Shown piece after piece: positions 9,169 to 17,972 of a stretch of 64,000 bases of DNA. Positions within the stretch are counted from its first letter, which is position 1, and the number at the start of each line of letters is the position of its first letter. Position numbers and translations under genes: made by a program. Source of the DNA: Cellulomonas alba (GTDB lineage Bacteria; Actinomycetota; Actinomycetes; Actinomycetales; Cellulomonadaceae); the NCBI RefSeq assembly GCF_030362835.1, contig NZ_JAUCGQ010000001.1, positions 744,001 through 808,000 on the forward strand. Reading direction: 5' to 3'. The notes below the pieces were generated by a model, which saw nothing but the letters and a program-made list of their open reading frames with translations, did no database searches and was not told the DNA's origin.

Positions 9169-9669
9169 GTGCCTCGCCACCTCACTCGCGTCGTCGTCCC
9201 GACGGCGTCGTCAGCGCTGCTGCTCGGGGCGCTCGCCGGCTGCGCGTCAGCCGTCCCGGTCGACGTGGCACCCAGCGCGACGGACCCCGTGTGCGCACGC
9301 GTGGTGCTCGACACGCCGTCGTCGCTCGGCTCCGGCCTGGAGCGGCGGCGGACCGACGCGCAGGCGACGACGGCCTGGGGCAGCCCGTCGGACCCGATCG
9401 TGCTGCGGTGCGGCGTGACGCCGCTCGGCCCGACCACGGACAAGTGCGTCACGGTCGAGACCCCGGGCGGACCGAGCATCGACTGGGTCGCGGTCGCCAG
9501 CCAAGGCGAGGACGACCCGTCGAGCGACTGGACGTTCACGACCTACGGGCGCGTCCCCGCCGTCGAGGTGCACGTGCCGGCCGCGGTCGCGACCGCCCAC
9601 TCGACGGCGTTCCTCGACGCCCTCGGCCAGGCCGTCTCGCACACCAGGAAGGAGCGCGCCTGCGTCTGA
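9169..9669 (+). CDS. DUF3515 family lipoprotein
   Basis: A 166-aa secreted protein of unknown function. The signal peptide ends in the lipobox LAGC (LLLGALAGCASAVPV), so it should be lipid-anchored to the outer face of the membrane. The conserved region includes WGSPSDPIVLRCGVTP and CVTVETPGGPSIDWVA. The family is typically found between thiL and ddl, which is the context here. The GTG start is set by -10 TACCGT (9157-9162) ending 6 bases upstream. Confidence 0.85.
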   Translation: MPRHLTRVVVPTASSALLLGALAGCASAVPVDVAPSATDPVCARVVLDTPSSLGSGLERRRTDAQATTAWGSPSDPIVLRCGVTPLGPTTDKCVTVETPGGPSIDWVAVASQGEDDPSSDWTFTTYGRVPAVEVHVPAAVATAHSTAFLDALGQAVSHTRKERACV

Positions 9670-9713
9670 CCGGGGTCCGCGCGTGCCCGTGGGCCCGCCG
9701 GACGCCGCGGGCG

Positions 9714-10865
9714 TCAGCGCAGGCCGGTGGGCCGTGCGAGCGCGAGCGAGATGAGCTCGTCGACCAGCTCGGGGTACTCGAGACCCGTCGCCTGCCAGAG
9801 TCGCGGGTACATCGAGAACGGCGTGAAGCCCGGCATCGTGTTGATCTCGTTGACGACGACGTCGCCGTCGGGCGTCACGAAGACGTCGACGCGCGCCAGG
9901 CCCTCGCACCCGATGGCCTCGAACGTCCGGACCGCGACGTCGCGGACGCGCTCCGTGAGCTCGGGCCCGAGGTCCGCGGGGCACGTGAGGACCACCCCGC
10001 CCTCGCCGAGGTACTTCGCCTCGAAGTCGTAGAACGCGTGCTCGGGGTCGCTCACGACGATCTCGCCGGGCAGCGACGCGCGGGGCCGGCCCCCGGCAGG
10101 CGCGCCGAGCACCCCGCACTCGACCTCGCGGCCCACCACGGCGGACTCGACGAGCACCTTGGGGTCGTGCTGCGCGGCCTCCGCGAGCGCGGCGGGCAGG
10201 TCGGCGAGGTCGTCGACGCGCGAGATGCCGAGGCTCGACCCGGCGCGCGCGGGCTTGACGAACAGCGGGAGCCCGAGCGGGGCGACGCGCGCCAGGACAC
10301 CCTGCGGGTCGCGGTCGAGCTCGCCCGGCATCACCACGGCGTACGGCGCGACCGGCAACCCGTTGCCCGTGAGCACCACCTTCATCGCGTGCTTGTCCAT
10401 GCCGAGCGCCGAGGCGAGCACACCCGAGCCGACGTAGCGCACGTCGGCGAGCTCGAGCATGCCCTGCAGCGTCCCGTCCTCGCCGAACGGGCCGTGCAGC
10501 AGCGGGAAGACCACGTCGACCTCGCCGAGCGCGCGCGGCACCCCGCCGTCCTCGCGCACCTGCACCTCACGGTCGCCGACGTCCTGCGGCAGCAGCACGT
10601 GCGCGTCGGTGTCCTCGATGCTCGGCAGCGTGCCGTCCGTGATCGCCCAGCGCTCGGGGTCGTCCGACGTGAGCACCCAGCGACCGGTCGGCGTGATCCC
10701 GACCGCGAGCACGTCGTAGCGGTCCCGGTCGATGACGCCGAGCACGCCGCCCGCCGTCACGCAGCTGATGGCGTGCTCGCCGGAGCGGCCACCGAAGAGC
10801 ACCATGACGCGGGGCTTGCGGGGGGCCGACGTGGTGGACGTCTCGAGGGCGGGGAGGGCGTTCAT
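9714..10865 (-). CDS. ddl: D-alanine--D-alanine ligase
   Basis: Ddl joins two D-alanines for the peptidoglycan stem peptide in the cytoplasm. The 383-aa ATP-grasp protein shows VMVLFGGRSGEHAISC at the N-terminus, HGPFGEDGTLQGMLEL, KPARAGSSLGISRV, and the metal-binding EINTMPGFTPFSMYPRLW near the C-terminus. Length and motifs fit Ddl rather than biotin carboxylase relatives. A -10-like TAGGGT lies 9 bases before the ATG, implying a very short leader. It is divergent from the metB-like gene and convergent with DUF3515. Confidence 0.95.
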   Translation of the reverse strand: MNALPALETSTTSAPRKPRVMVLFGGRSGEHAISCVTAGGVLGVIDRDRYDVLAVGITPTGRWVLTSDDPERWAITDGTLPSIEDTDAHVLLPQDVGDREVQVREDGGVPRALGEVDVVFPLLHGPFGEDGTLQGMLELADVRYVGSGVLASALGMDKHAMKVVLTGNGLPVAPYAVVMPGELDRDPQGVLARVAPLGLPLFVKPARAGSSLGISRVDDLADLPAALAEAAQHDPKVLVESAVVGREVECGVLGAPAGGRPRASLPGEIVVSDPEHAFYDFEAKYLGEGGVVLTCPADLGPELTERVRDVAVRTFEAIGCEGLARVDVFVTPDGDVVVNEINTMPGFTPFSMYPRLWQATGLEYPELVDELISLALARPTGLR

Positions 10866-10957
10866 CGGTCCCCGACCCTACCGTGCGCACCGCAGCGTCC
10901 CGGGCGGCGAGCCCGCCGCCGACCGGGTCTCGCACCGGGCGCGGGTAGCCTGCCGAC

Positions 10958-12100
10958 GTGACCCCGGACGACCTCTCCCCCGCCACCCTCGCCGTCGCTG
11001 CCGGTCGTCCCGAGCGGCAGCAGGGCGCGCCCGTCAACGCGCCGATCGTGCTGTCCTCGACCTACGTCTCGCAGGGTGAGGTCGGTGCCGGCGAGAAGTT
11101 CTACGCGCGCGCCGGGACCGAGACCTGGGAGCCGTTCGAGCAGGTGCTCGGAGCGCTGGAGGGGGCGGCCCACCCGGCGGTGCTGTTCGGCTCGGGCATG
11201 GCCGCGATCGCCGCGGCGATGTCGCTCGTGCCGGCCGGCGGGCTCCTCGTCGTGCCGCGCCACGCGTACCAGGTCACGCTCGGCTACGCCGCCGACCTCG
11301 CGGAGCGCTACGGCGTGCGCGTCACGGCCGTCGAGATCGCCGACACCGACGCGGTGGTCGCAGCGCTGCCGGGCGCCGACCTGCTGTGGGTCGAGTCGCC
11401 GACCAACCCGATGCTCGAGGTCGCCGACCTGCCGGCGCTCGTCGCCGCCGCGCACGCCGCCGGGGTCCCGGTCGCGGTCGACAACACGTTCGCCACGCCG
11501 CTCGGCCAGCGCCCGCTCGCCCACGGCGCCGACCTCGTCGTGCACTCCGTGACGAAGCACCTCGCGGGCCACACCGACGTCGTGCTCGGCGCGGCCGTGA
11601 CCGACGACGCCGCGCTGCGTGCCCGCCTGGTGGCGTACCGCACGCTGCACGGGTCGATCGCCGGGCCGTTCGAGGCGTGGCTCGCGCTGCGCGGCGTCCG
11701 GACCCTGGCACTCCGAGTCGAGCGCCAGCAGGCGAACGCGCTCGAGCTGGCGCGCCGGCTCGAGTCCCACCCCGACGTGGTCGAGGTGCGCCACCCGGGC
11801 CTGCCGTCGGATCCCGGCCACGAGCGCGCGACGCGGCTCATGACCGGCTACGGCTCGATCGTCGGCCTGAGGCCGGTGGGCGGAGCCGCGGGAGCCGACG
11901 CCGTGGTCGCCGCGCTCGCGCTCTGGCTGCCCGCCACGAGCCTCGGCGGCGTCGAGTCGAGCCTCGAGCGACGCCGGCGCTACGCGACCGAGTCGCCCAC
12001 CGTGCCCGAGGACCTGCTGCGCCTCTCGGTCGGGATCGAGGACGTCGAGGACCTGTGGCGGGACCTCGACCAGGCGCTGCGGGGCGCCCGCGGCCGGTGA
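10958..12100 (+). CDS. PLP-dependent cystathionine gamma-synthase/lyase family enzyme
   Basis: A 380-aa Cys/Met-metabolism PLP enzyme. The PLP lysine is K200 in HSVTKHLAGHTDVVLG; other family motifs are FGSGMAAIAAAM, WVESPTNPMLEVADL and AVDNTFATP. Family members carry out gamma-replacement or gamma-elimination on homoserine esters or cystathionine, and I cannot separate synthase from lyase by sequence alone. GTG start, with -10 TAGCCT (10946-10951) 6 bases upstream. It stands alone, convergent with gpsA across a hairpin. Confidence 0.85.
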   Translation: MTPDDLSPATLAVAAGRPERQQGAPVNAPIVLSSTYVSQGEVGAGEKFYARAGTETWEPFEQVLGALEGAAHPAVLFGSGMAAIAAAMSLVPAGGLLVVPRHAYQVTLGYAADLAERYGVRVTAVEIADTDAVVAALPGADLLWVESPTNPMLEVADLPALVAAAHAAGVPVAVDNTFATPLGQRPLAHGADLVVHSVTKHLAGHTDVVLGAAVTDDAALRARLVAYRTLHGSIAGPFEAWLALRGVRTLALRVERQQANALELARRLESHPDVVEVRHPGLPSDPGHERATRLMTGYGSIVGLRPVGGAAGADAVVAALALWLPATSLGGVESSLERRRRYATESPTVPEDLLRLSVGIEDVEDLWRDLDQALRGARGR

Positions 12101-12101
12101 C

Positions 12102-12126
12102 AGCCCTCGGGCGTCGCCCGCGGGCT
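12102..12126. terminator. Bidirectional terminator-like hairpin between metB-like gene and gpsA
   Basis: AGCCC (12102-12106), T, CGGGC, 3-base loop GTC, GCCCG, C, GGGCT: a 10-bp stem with one T/C mismatch. It fills the gap between two convergent genes and could serve both strands. No T-run is present. Confidence 0.6.
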
Positions 12127-13169
12127 CAGAGCCCTTCGGACTTGTACGGCCGGGCGAGCAGCAGCGGCGCGAGGTCCTCGACCGGCAGCCCCTCGTAGAG
12201 CACCCGGACGACCGCCTCGGTGATCGGCATCTCGACGCCGAGCGTGGTCGCGAGCTCGAGGACCGGACGGCAGGACTTCACGCCCTCGGCCGTCCCGCCC
12301 GTCGCGACGATCGCCTCCTCGAGGCTCATGCCGCGGCCCACGTGGCCGCCGAGCGTGTGGTTGCGCGAGTCGGGCGACGCGCACGTCGCCATCAGGTCGC
12401 CCATGCCCGCGAGACCGGGGAACGTCTCGGCGTCGGCGCCGAGCGCGAGGCCGAGCCGCGTGATCTCGACGAGCCCGCGCGTGATGACCGTCGCCATCGT
12501 GTTGTAGCCGAGTCCGCGGCCCTGGGAGATGCCGACCGCGAGCGCGATGACGTTCTTCACGGCGCCGCACAGCTCGACGCCGATGACGTCGCGGTTGGTG
12601 TACGGCCGGAAGTAGGACGACGCGCACGCCTGCGCGACGAGCCGGGACGTCTCGTCGGACGTGGACGCGACCACCGTGGCCGTCGGCTGGCGGTTCGCGA
12701 TCTCGCGCGCGAGGTTCGGCCCCGACACGACGGCGATGCGGTCCACCGCGAGGTCGAGCGACTCCGCGATCACCTCGCTCATCCGCCGGTCGGTCGCGAG
12801 CTCGACGCCCTTCATCAGCGAGACGCCGACCGCGCCCGGCGCGATCGCGTCGCGCAGCGGCTCGAGCACCGACCGCGCGCTCTGCGACGGCACCGCGACG
12901 ACGACGAGGTCGGCGTCGCGCACCGCACGGCGCGCGTCGAGGTCGGCCGTGACGCCGTCGGGCAGCGTCAGCCCGGGCAGGTACGCCTCGTTGCGGTGCT
13001 CGTCGGCGATCTGCCGACACACCTTCTCCTCCCGGCCCCACACGGTGACGGCACAGCCCGCGTCCGCCATGACGGCCGCGAAGGTGGTGCCCCACGTGCC
13101 GGCGCCGAGCACCGCGGCACGCAGCCGACGGCTGGGCTGCTGCTCGAGCACGGCCTGGTCCGCCGTCAC
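12126..13169 (-). CDS. gpsA: Glycerol-3-phosphate dehydrogenase [NAD(P)+]
   Basis: GpsA reduces dihydroxyacetone phosphate to sn-glycerol-3-phosphate, the phospholipid backbone. The 347-aa protein has the Rossmann motif GAGTWGTTFA near residue 22, then VSGPNLAREI, the catalytic-lysine region ELCGAVKNVIALAVG, and the substrate-binding SRNHTLGGHVGRG. GTG at 13169 is chosen because it has AGGAGG 4 bases upstream and overlaps the plsC stop by 4 bases (GTGA). plsC and gpsA thus form an operon whose products act consecutively in phosphatidate synthesis. Confidence 0.95.
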   Translation of the reverse strand: MTADQAVLEQQPSRRLRAAVLGAGTWGTTFAAVMADAGCAVTVWGREEKVCRQIADEHRNEAYLPGLTLPDGVTADLDARRAVRDADLVVVAVPSQSARSVLEPLRDAIAPGAVGVSLMKGVELATDRRMSEVIAESLDLAVDRIAVVSGPNLAREIANRQPTATVVASTSDETSRLVAQACASSYFRPYTNRDVIGVELCGAVKNVIALAVGISQGRGLGYNTMATVITRGLVEITRLGLALGADAETFPGLAGMGDLMATCASPDSRNHTLGGHVGRGMSLEEAIVATGGTAEGVKSCRPVLELATTLGVEMPITEAVVRVLYEGLPVEDLAPLLLARPYKSEGL

Positions 13170-13903
13170 GCCGCCTCCTTCCCCGCGCCGCCACGGGCAG
13201 CCTTGCGGGGGTCGTACCGCACGGCGGGGGCTTCCTCGCCGCGGATCTCCTCGAGCTGACGCGTGATGGCCTGCATCACGCGCTCCGTCGCCTCGCGGAG
13301 CGTCATCGCGTCCTGCGGGCGGTCGTACAGGTCGGACAGGTCGACGGGCGGCCCGGCCACGATGGTGACCTTCTTCGGCGGGAACGCCCACAGCATCTTG
13401 CCGCGCCGCGCCATGAGGTCCTGCGGACCCCACTGCGTCACCGGGATGACCGGCTTGCGAGTGGTGAGCGCGAGCCGCGCGACACCCGTCTTGCCGACCA
13501 TCGGCCACAGGTCCGGCTCCTGCGTCAGCGTGCCCTCGGGGAACACCGCCACGCACGCACCCGCCTCGAGCGCCGCGACCGCCGCGGTCAGCGACTCGCC
13601 CGCCGACGCGGTACCGCGGTGCACCGGGATCTGGCGCGTCGCGTAGAGCACGCGGCCGACCACGGGGACCTTGAACAGCGACGACTTCGCCAGCACGTGC
13701 GGCACGCGGCCGCTGTCCCACAGGAAGTGCGCGAACGTGAGCGGGTCGATGTTCGTCATGTGGTTCGCCGCGGCGATGAAGCCGCCCTCGGCCGGGAGGT
13801 TCACCTGACCGCGCCAGTCCCGCTTCGTCATCGCCATCAGCGGCGGTCGCAGGATCCGCGCCACGTTGCGGTAGGCGCGGTTGGCGCTGGTGGGCGAACG
13901 CAT
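13166..13903 (-). CDS. plsC: 1-acylglycerol-3-phosphate O-acyltransferase (PlsC family)
   Basis: A 245-aa acyltransferase of the lysophosphatidate family, acting at the inner face of the membrane to make phosphatidic acid. The catalytic H(X)4D motif is NHMTNID, motif II is RQIPVHRG, and motif III is FPEGTLTQE. The C-terminal 30 residues are basic and charged (KAARGGAGKEAA). The ATG at 13903 gives the expected family start (MRSPTSANRAYRN); -10-like TAGCAT (13912-13917) lies 8 bases upstream. Its overlap with gpsA supports the lipid role. Confidence 0.9.
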   Translation of the reverse strand: MRSPTSANRAYRNVARILRPPLMAMTKRDWRGQVNLPAEGGFIAAANHMTNIDPLTFAHFLWDSGRVPHVLAKSSLFKVPVVGRVLYATRQIPVHRGTASAGESLTAAVAALEAGACVAVFPEGTLTQEPDLWPMVGKTGVARLALTTRKPVIPVTQWGPQDLMARRGKMLWAFPPKKVTIVAGPPVDLSDLYDRPQDAMTLREATERVMQAITRQLEEIRGEEAPAVRYDPRKAARGGAGKEAA

Positions 13904-14031
13904 GGGGCCCGATGCTACCGGCGCGGGCGACGCCCCAGCACGCGACGCGTCCGCGACGGTGCTCGGTCGCGGCTCGGTCGCGAGCCGGGCGCGGCCCGTC
14001 GTGGCACCCGCCGCGCGCGCCGGCGCGCCGC

Positions 14032-15369
14032 TCAGTCGCGCACCGCCTCGCGGCTGAACTCGGCGCCGAGCGCCTCGAGCTTCTCGGTGAAGTGCTCGTA
14101 GCCGCGGTCGATCAGGCTGATGCCGCGGACCGCGGACGTGCCCTTGGCCGCGAGCGCCGCGATCAGGTGGCTGAACCCGCCACGCAGGTCGGGCACCTCG
14201 ATGTCGGCGGCGGACAGGGGCGTCGGACCGCTGATGACGGCCGAGTGGTAGAAGTTCCGCTGGCCGAACCGGCACGGCCGGCCGCCGAGGCACTCCTTGT
14301 AGACCTGGATGGTCGCGCCCATGCCGATCAGCGCGTCCACGAAGCCGAAGCGGTTCTCGTACACCGTCTCGTGCACGATCGAGAGCCCGCGCGCCTGCGT
14401 CAGCGCCACGACGAGCGGCTGCTGCCAGTCCGTCATGAAGCCGGGGTGCACGTCGGTCTCGAGCTGGATGGAGTGCAGGTCGCCGCCCGGGTGGAAGAAC
14501 CGGATGCCCTCGTCCTGCACCACGAACTCGCCACCGACCTTGCGGAACGTGTTGAGGAACGTCGTCATCTCGGGCTGCGTGGCGCCGCGGACGAACACGT
14601 CACCGCCCGTCGCGAGCGCCGCGGACCCCCACGACGCCGCCTCCACGCGGTCCGCGAGGGCCGTGTGCTGGTAGCCGTCGAGGCGGTCGACGCCCTCGAT
14701 GCGGATGACGCGGTCGGTGTCGACCGAGATGATCGCGCCCATCTTCTGCAGCACGTTGACGAGATCCATGATCTCGGGCTCGATCGCGGCGCCGGACAGC
14801 TCGGTGATGCCCTCGGCCCGCACCGCCGTGAGCAGCAGCTGCTCCGTGGCGCCGACGCTCGGGTACGGGAGCGCGATCTTCGTGCCCTGCAGGCCGCGCG
14901 GCGCACGGAGGTAGATGCCCGTCGGGGTCTTGTCCACCTCGGCGCCGAACTGCCGCAGGATGTCCAGGTGGTAGTTGATCGGCCGGTCGCCGATCCGGCA
15001 GCCGCCCAGGTCCGGGATGAACGCCTCTCCGAGGCGGTGCAGCAGCGGCCCGCAGAACAGGATCGGGATGCGTGAGGCGCCCGCGTGCGTGTCGATGTCG
15101 GCCACGTGCGCGGACTCGACGGCGCTGGGGTCGAGGTGCAGCGTGCCGGCCCCCGGGTCGGCGTCCACGCGGACGCCGTGCAGCTCGAGCAGGCCGGTGA
15201 CGACGGCGACGTCGCGGATCTCCGGCACGTTGCGCAGCAGGCTGGGCGTCTCGCCGAGCAGCGCCGCCACCATGGCCTTGGACACGAAGTTCTTGGCGCC
15301 GCGCACGGTGATCTCGCCCCGGAGGGGGTTGCCGCCGTCGACGTAGAGCAGGTCTGTCACGCGCCCCAT
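14032..15369 (-). CDS. murA: UDP-N-acetylglucosamine 1-carboxyvinyltransferase
   Basis: MurA commits UDP-GlcNAc to peptidoglycan by adding enolpyruvate from PEP. The 445-aa product begins with the EPSP-synthase-like motif GGNPLRGEITVRGAKNFVSKA. The catalytic Cys is C124 in PDLGGCRIGDRP; having Cys rather than Asp predicts normal fosfomycin sensitivity for the family. GRPCRFGQRNFY and DRGYEHFTEKLEALGAE occur near the C-terminus. The gap of 128 bases to plsC holds no obvious gene. The ATG start at 15369 has no strong Shine-Dalgarno. Confidence 0.95.
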   Translation of the reverse strand: MGRVTDLLYVDGGNPLRGEITVRGAKNFVSKAMVAALLGETPSLLRNVPEIRDVAVVTGLLELHGVRVDADPGAGTLHLDPSAVESAHVADIDTHAGASRIPILFCGPLLHRLGEAFIPDLGGCRIGDRPINYHLDILRQFGAEVDKTPTGIYLRAPRGLQGTKIALPYPSVGATEQLLLTAVRAEGITELSGAAIEPEIMDLVNVLQKMGAIISVDTDRVIRIEGVDRLDGYQHTALADRVEAASWGSAALATGGDVFVRGATQPEMTTFLNTFRKVGGEFVVQDEGIRFFHPGGDLHSIQLETDVHPGFMTDWQQPLVVALTQARGLSIVHETVYENRFGFVDALIGMGATIQVYKECLGGRPCRFGQRNFYHSAVISGPTPLSAADIEVPDLRGGFSHLIAALAAKGTSAVRGISLIDRGYEHFTEKLEALGAEFSREAVRD

Positions 15370-15565
15370 GGTCCATCACGACCCGGGCCGAGTCACATCC
15401 TGCGCGCGGCGTGTGGCGGATCCGCGGGGGCCGCGTGTCGGCGGCCCCGGCTACGGTCGACGGAGGCGACGACACCGCCACGGCGGCCGCGGCGCGTCCC
15501 TGGGGCGGCCGGGTCGACGTGGAGTGCGGGTTCGCGTCCGTCCGAGTGCGAGAGGTCGGGGTCAG

Positions 15566-16399
15566 ATGAGGTTCGGCATCACCGGGACGTGGGGCTCGCC
15601 GTCCGAGCTGCTGGAGGTGGCCGTCGAGGCCGAGCGCGCAGGCTGGGACGGGTGGTTCACGTGGGACGGCGTCAGCCTCGGCGACTGGCCGTCGTGGGCC
15701 CCGTGGACGCTGCTGGGGGCGGCGGCGCAGGCCACGAGCCGCCTCCGGCTCGGCGCCGTCGTGTTCGCGCCGGGCAGGCGCCTGCCGTGGGAGCTCGTCC
15801 GCGACGTGCTCACGGTGGACCACCTCTCGGGCGGCCGGCTCGTGCTGCCCGTGGGGCTCGGCGTGACGGACGACGCGGCCGTGGCGCGCGTGCGAGGCCT
15901 GCCGTCGGCTGCGCGCGATCGTGCGGCGCTCCTGGACGAGAGCCTCGAGTTCCTCGAGCGGGCGCTGCGCGGCGAGAAGTTCTCGTTCGACGGCGCCGCG
16001 CACGGCATCGAGGACGCGCACTTCCTCCCCCTCCCCGTCCAGCGGCCCCGGCCACCGGTCTGGGTGGTGGGCGCGTGGCCGAGCGACCGTTCGCTCGCGC
16101 GTGCCGCGCGGTGGGACGGCGTGCTCCTCCAGCGCCTGCGCAGCGAGGAGCCCTGGACGCCCGAGGACGCGGCTCGGGCCGTCACGCGCGTGCACGAGCT
16201 GCGCGCCGAGCAGGGACTGCCCGACGAGCCGTACGACGTGGTGCTCGACGGCACGCTGCCCACGGACCGCGCGGAGCGCGCGGACCGTCTCGCGGCCCTG
16301 GCCGAGGCGGGCGTCACGTGGTGGATCGAGTCGCACTGGGCGCCTGCGACGAAGCCGGCGGACCTGCTCGCCCTGGCGCGCGGCGGCCCGCCGGCCTGA
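15566..16399 (+). CDS. LLM-class flavin-dependent oxidoreductase
   Basis: A 277-aa luciferase-like monooxygenase (TIM barrel, flavin or F420-dependent family). Visible signatures are MRFGITGTWGSPSELLEVAV, GWDGWFTWDGV, a beta-barrel core with RLRLGAVVFAPGRRLPWELV, and PPVWVVGAWPSDRSLARAARWDG. The substrate is unknown. The ATG is chosen because the conserved N-terminus starts there and AGAGG lies upstream. It is divergent from murA, with about 200 bases between them, and convergent with the HU gene. Confidence 0.85.
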   Translation: MRFGITGTWGSPSELLEVAVEAERAGWDGWFTWDGVSLGDWPSWAPWTLLGAAAQATSRLRLGAVVFAPGRRLPWELVRDVLTVDHLSGGRLVLPVGLGVTDDAAVARVRGLPSAARDRAALLDESLEFLERALRGEKFSFDGAAHGIEDAHFLPLPVQRPRPPVWVVGAWPSDRSLARAARWDGVLLQRLRSEEPWTPEDAARAVTRVHELRAEQGLPDEPYDVVLDGTLPTDRAERADRLAALAEAGVTWWIESHWAPATKPADLLALARGGPPA

Positions 16400-16423
16400 T
16401 CGACGGCGGGTCCCGCCCGTCGG

Positions 16424-17134
16424 CTACTTCTTCTTCTTCTTTCCCTTGGCCTTCGCCTTGTCGCCCTTCGACTTGCCCTTGCCGTGGGACTTGTCCCTGC
16501 CGTAGGACTTGTCCCTGCCGTAGGACTTGTCCCTGCCGTAGGACTTGTCCTTGCCGTGGGACTTGTCCTTGCCGTGGGACTTGTCCTTGCCGTGGGACTT
16601 GTCCTTGCTCTTCGCCTTGTCCTTCGTCACGTCCTTCGCGTGGGCGCGCTTCGCGTCCGTGACCTTGCCGCCGCGCCCGCCCGTCGCCTTGCCGCCGTCG
16701 GCAGCACCGCTCGCCGCCACAGCGGCCGTGGCGGCGCCGGCTGCGGCGGGGCTGGGCGCCTCGGCCGGAGGCGGCGTCGCGCGGTACTTCTTGACGTTGC
16801 CCGTCACGGTGGTGTCGAGGCCCGAGAGGTCGATCGGCGGCCGGCCGTCGTGGCCACCACCTGCGGCGACGGCCTCGCGCAGCCCGGCGCCCGGGTGGAA
16901 CCGGGCGACCGTCGTGGCTGCGACGGTCACGGTCGATCCCGTGCGCGGGTTGCGCGCCGTGCGCTCGGTGCGCGCCACGGCCTCGAACGTGCCGAACCCG
17001 GTGAGCGTGACCCGCTCACCCGCGGCGAGCGCGTCCGTGATCTCCGCGAGCACCGCATCGAGTGCCGCCGTGGCGGCCGCCCGGCTGGCACCGCGGGCCG
17101 CGATCCCCTCGACGATCTGAGCCTTGCCGACCAT
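16424..17134 (-). CDS. HU family DNA-binding protein with long lysine-rich repeat tail
   Basis: A 236-aa nucleoid protein. Residues 1-90 form a standard HU domain (MVGKAQIVEGIAA, TLTGFGTFEAVARTERTARN, with the DNA-binding arm around RNPRTGSTV). After an Ala/Pro linker, the C-terminal ~75 residues are extremely basic. They contain seven tandem copies of a hexapeptide of the type KDKSHG or RDKSYG and end in KKKKK. Long Lys-rich tails are known in actinobacterial HU (HupB), but this regular Asp-Lys-Ser-His/Tyr-Gly repeat is unusual. ATG at 17134 is chosen because the HU domain starts there and AAGGGA lies upstream. Confidence 0.92.
   Translation of the reverse strand: MVGKAQIVEGIAARGASRAAATAALDAVLAEITDALAAGERVTLTGFGTFEAVARTERTARNPRTGSTVTVAATTVARFHPGAGLREAVAAGGGHDGRPPIDLSGLDTTVTGNVKKYRATPPPAEAPSPAAAGAATAAVAASGAADGGKATGGRGGKVTDAKRAHAKDVTKDKAKSKDKSHGKDKSHGKDKSHGKDKSYGRDKSYGRDKSYGRDKSHGKGKSKGDKAKAKGKKKKK
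16481..16606. repeat. 18-bp minisatellite, seven copies, inside the HU gene
   Basis: Seven contiguous 18-base units (16481 to 16606) of the form GCCGTGGGACTTGTCCTT, differing at a few positions (GTG/GTA, CCCT/CCTT). Being in multiples of 3, copy-number change would add or remove whole hexapeptides from the HU tail without a frameshift. Confidence 0.95.
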
Positions 17135-17228
17135 GGACGTTCCCTTCACCGCAGGGATCGTGGCCCGCGGGGCGCGGACCACCCGCGAACACGCTAGGCC
17201 ACCGTGCGCGGCGAGATGGCCGAAATGA

Positions 17229-17261
17229 CCGGAGCCCGCAGCGTGTCGCTGCGGGCTCCGG
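17229..17261 (-). terminator. Terminator downstream of leuD
   Basis: Perfect 15-bp stem CCGGAGCCCGCAGCG / CGCTGCGGGCTCCGG with a 3-base loop, 18 bases after the leuD stop. On the minus strand it is followed by TCATTTCGG. It separates leuCD from the HU gene. Confidence 0.85.
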
Positions 17262-17278
17262 TCTGGTCGGTGCGGCGG

Positions 17279-17947
17279 TCAGGCGCCGGGTCGGTGACCG
17301 ATCTCGACCGGGACCACCGGGCGCGCGGCCTTGATCTCGACCGTCGGGAGATGCTTCGCGGGCAGCGTCGTCGGCCGCCACGACGCGCGCTGCTGCTCGA
17401 ACGAGGCGATCTCGTCCGCGTGCTGCAGCGTCAGGCCGATGTCGTCGAGCCCCTCGAGCAGACGCCACCGGGTGTAGTCGTCGACCTGGAACGGCACCAC
17501 GACGTCGTCGCACGTGATCGTCTTCGACTCGAGGTCGACGGTGATCTCCGTGCCCGGGCGCGTCTCGAGGATCTTCCAGATCAGCTCGATGTCCTCCTGC
17601 GAGGCCACGGCGGCCAGCAGACCCTGCTTGCCCGAGTTGCCGCGGAAGATGTCGGCGAAGCGCGCCGAGATCACCACGCGGAAGCCGTAGTCCTTGAGCG
17701 CCCACACCGCGTGCTCACGCGACGAGCCGGTGCCGAAGTCGGGGCCGGCCACGAGCACCGAACCGCTGCGGTACGCGTCCTGGTTGAGGACGAACGACGG
17801 GTCGCCGCGCCACGCCGCGAACAGCGCGTCCTCGAAGCCCGTGCGCGTGACGCGCTTGAGGTAGACGGCTGGGATGATCTGGTCGGTGTCGACGTTGCTG
17901 CGCCGCAGCGGGACGCCGACGCCGGTGTGCTGGGTGAACTTCTCCAT
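17279..17947 (-). CDS. leuD: 3-isopropylmalate dehydratase small subunit
   Basis: LeuD is the swivel-domain partner of LeuC, isomerising 2- to 3-isopropylmalate in leucine synthesis. The 222-aa length is normal. It begins [30 protein letters not shown], and the substrate-loop motif is [17 protein letters not shown]. The ATG is preceded by GGAGAAG. It starts 25 bases after leuC on the same strand, so leuC and leuD form one transcript that ends at the hairpin at 17229-17261. Confidence 0.95.
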   Translation of the reverse strand: MEKFTQHTGVGVPLRRSNVDTDQIIPAVYLKRVTRTGFEDALFAAWRGDPSFVLNQDAYRSGSVLVAGPDFGTGSSREHAVWALKDYGFRVVISARFADIFRGNSGKQGLLAAVASQEDIELIWKILETRPGTEITVDLESKTITCDDVVVPFQVDDYTRWRLLEGLDDIGLTLQHADEIASFEQQRASWRPTTLPAKHLPTVEIKAARPVVPVEIGHRPGA

Positions 17948-17972
17948 GAGTCTTCTCCGGTCGTCTTCGGCG

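Noticed and set aside
16481-16606. The 18-bp repeats as a possible CRISPR array
   Set aside because: Units are contiguous with no unique spacers and stay in frame inside the HU gene; no cas genes are nearby.
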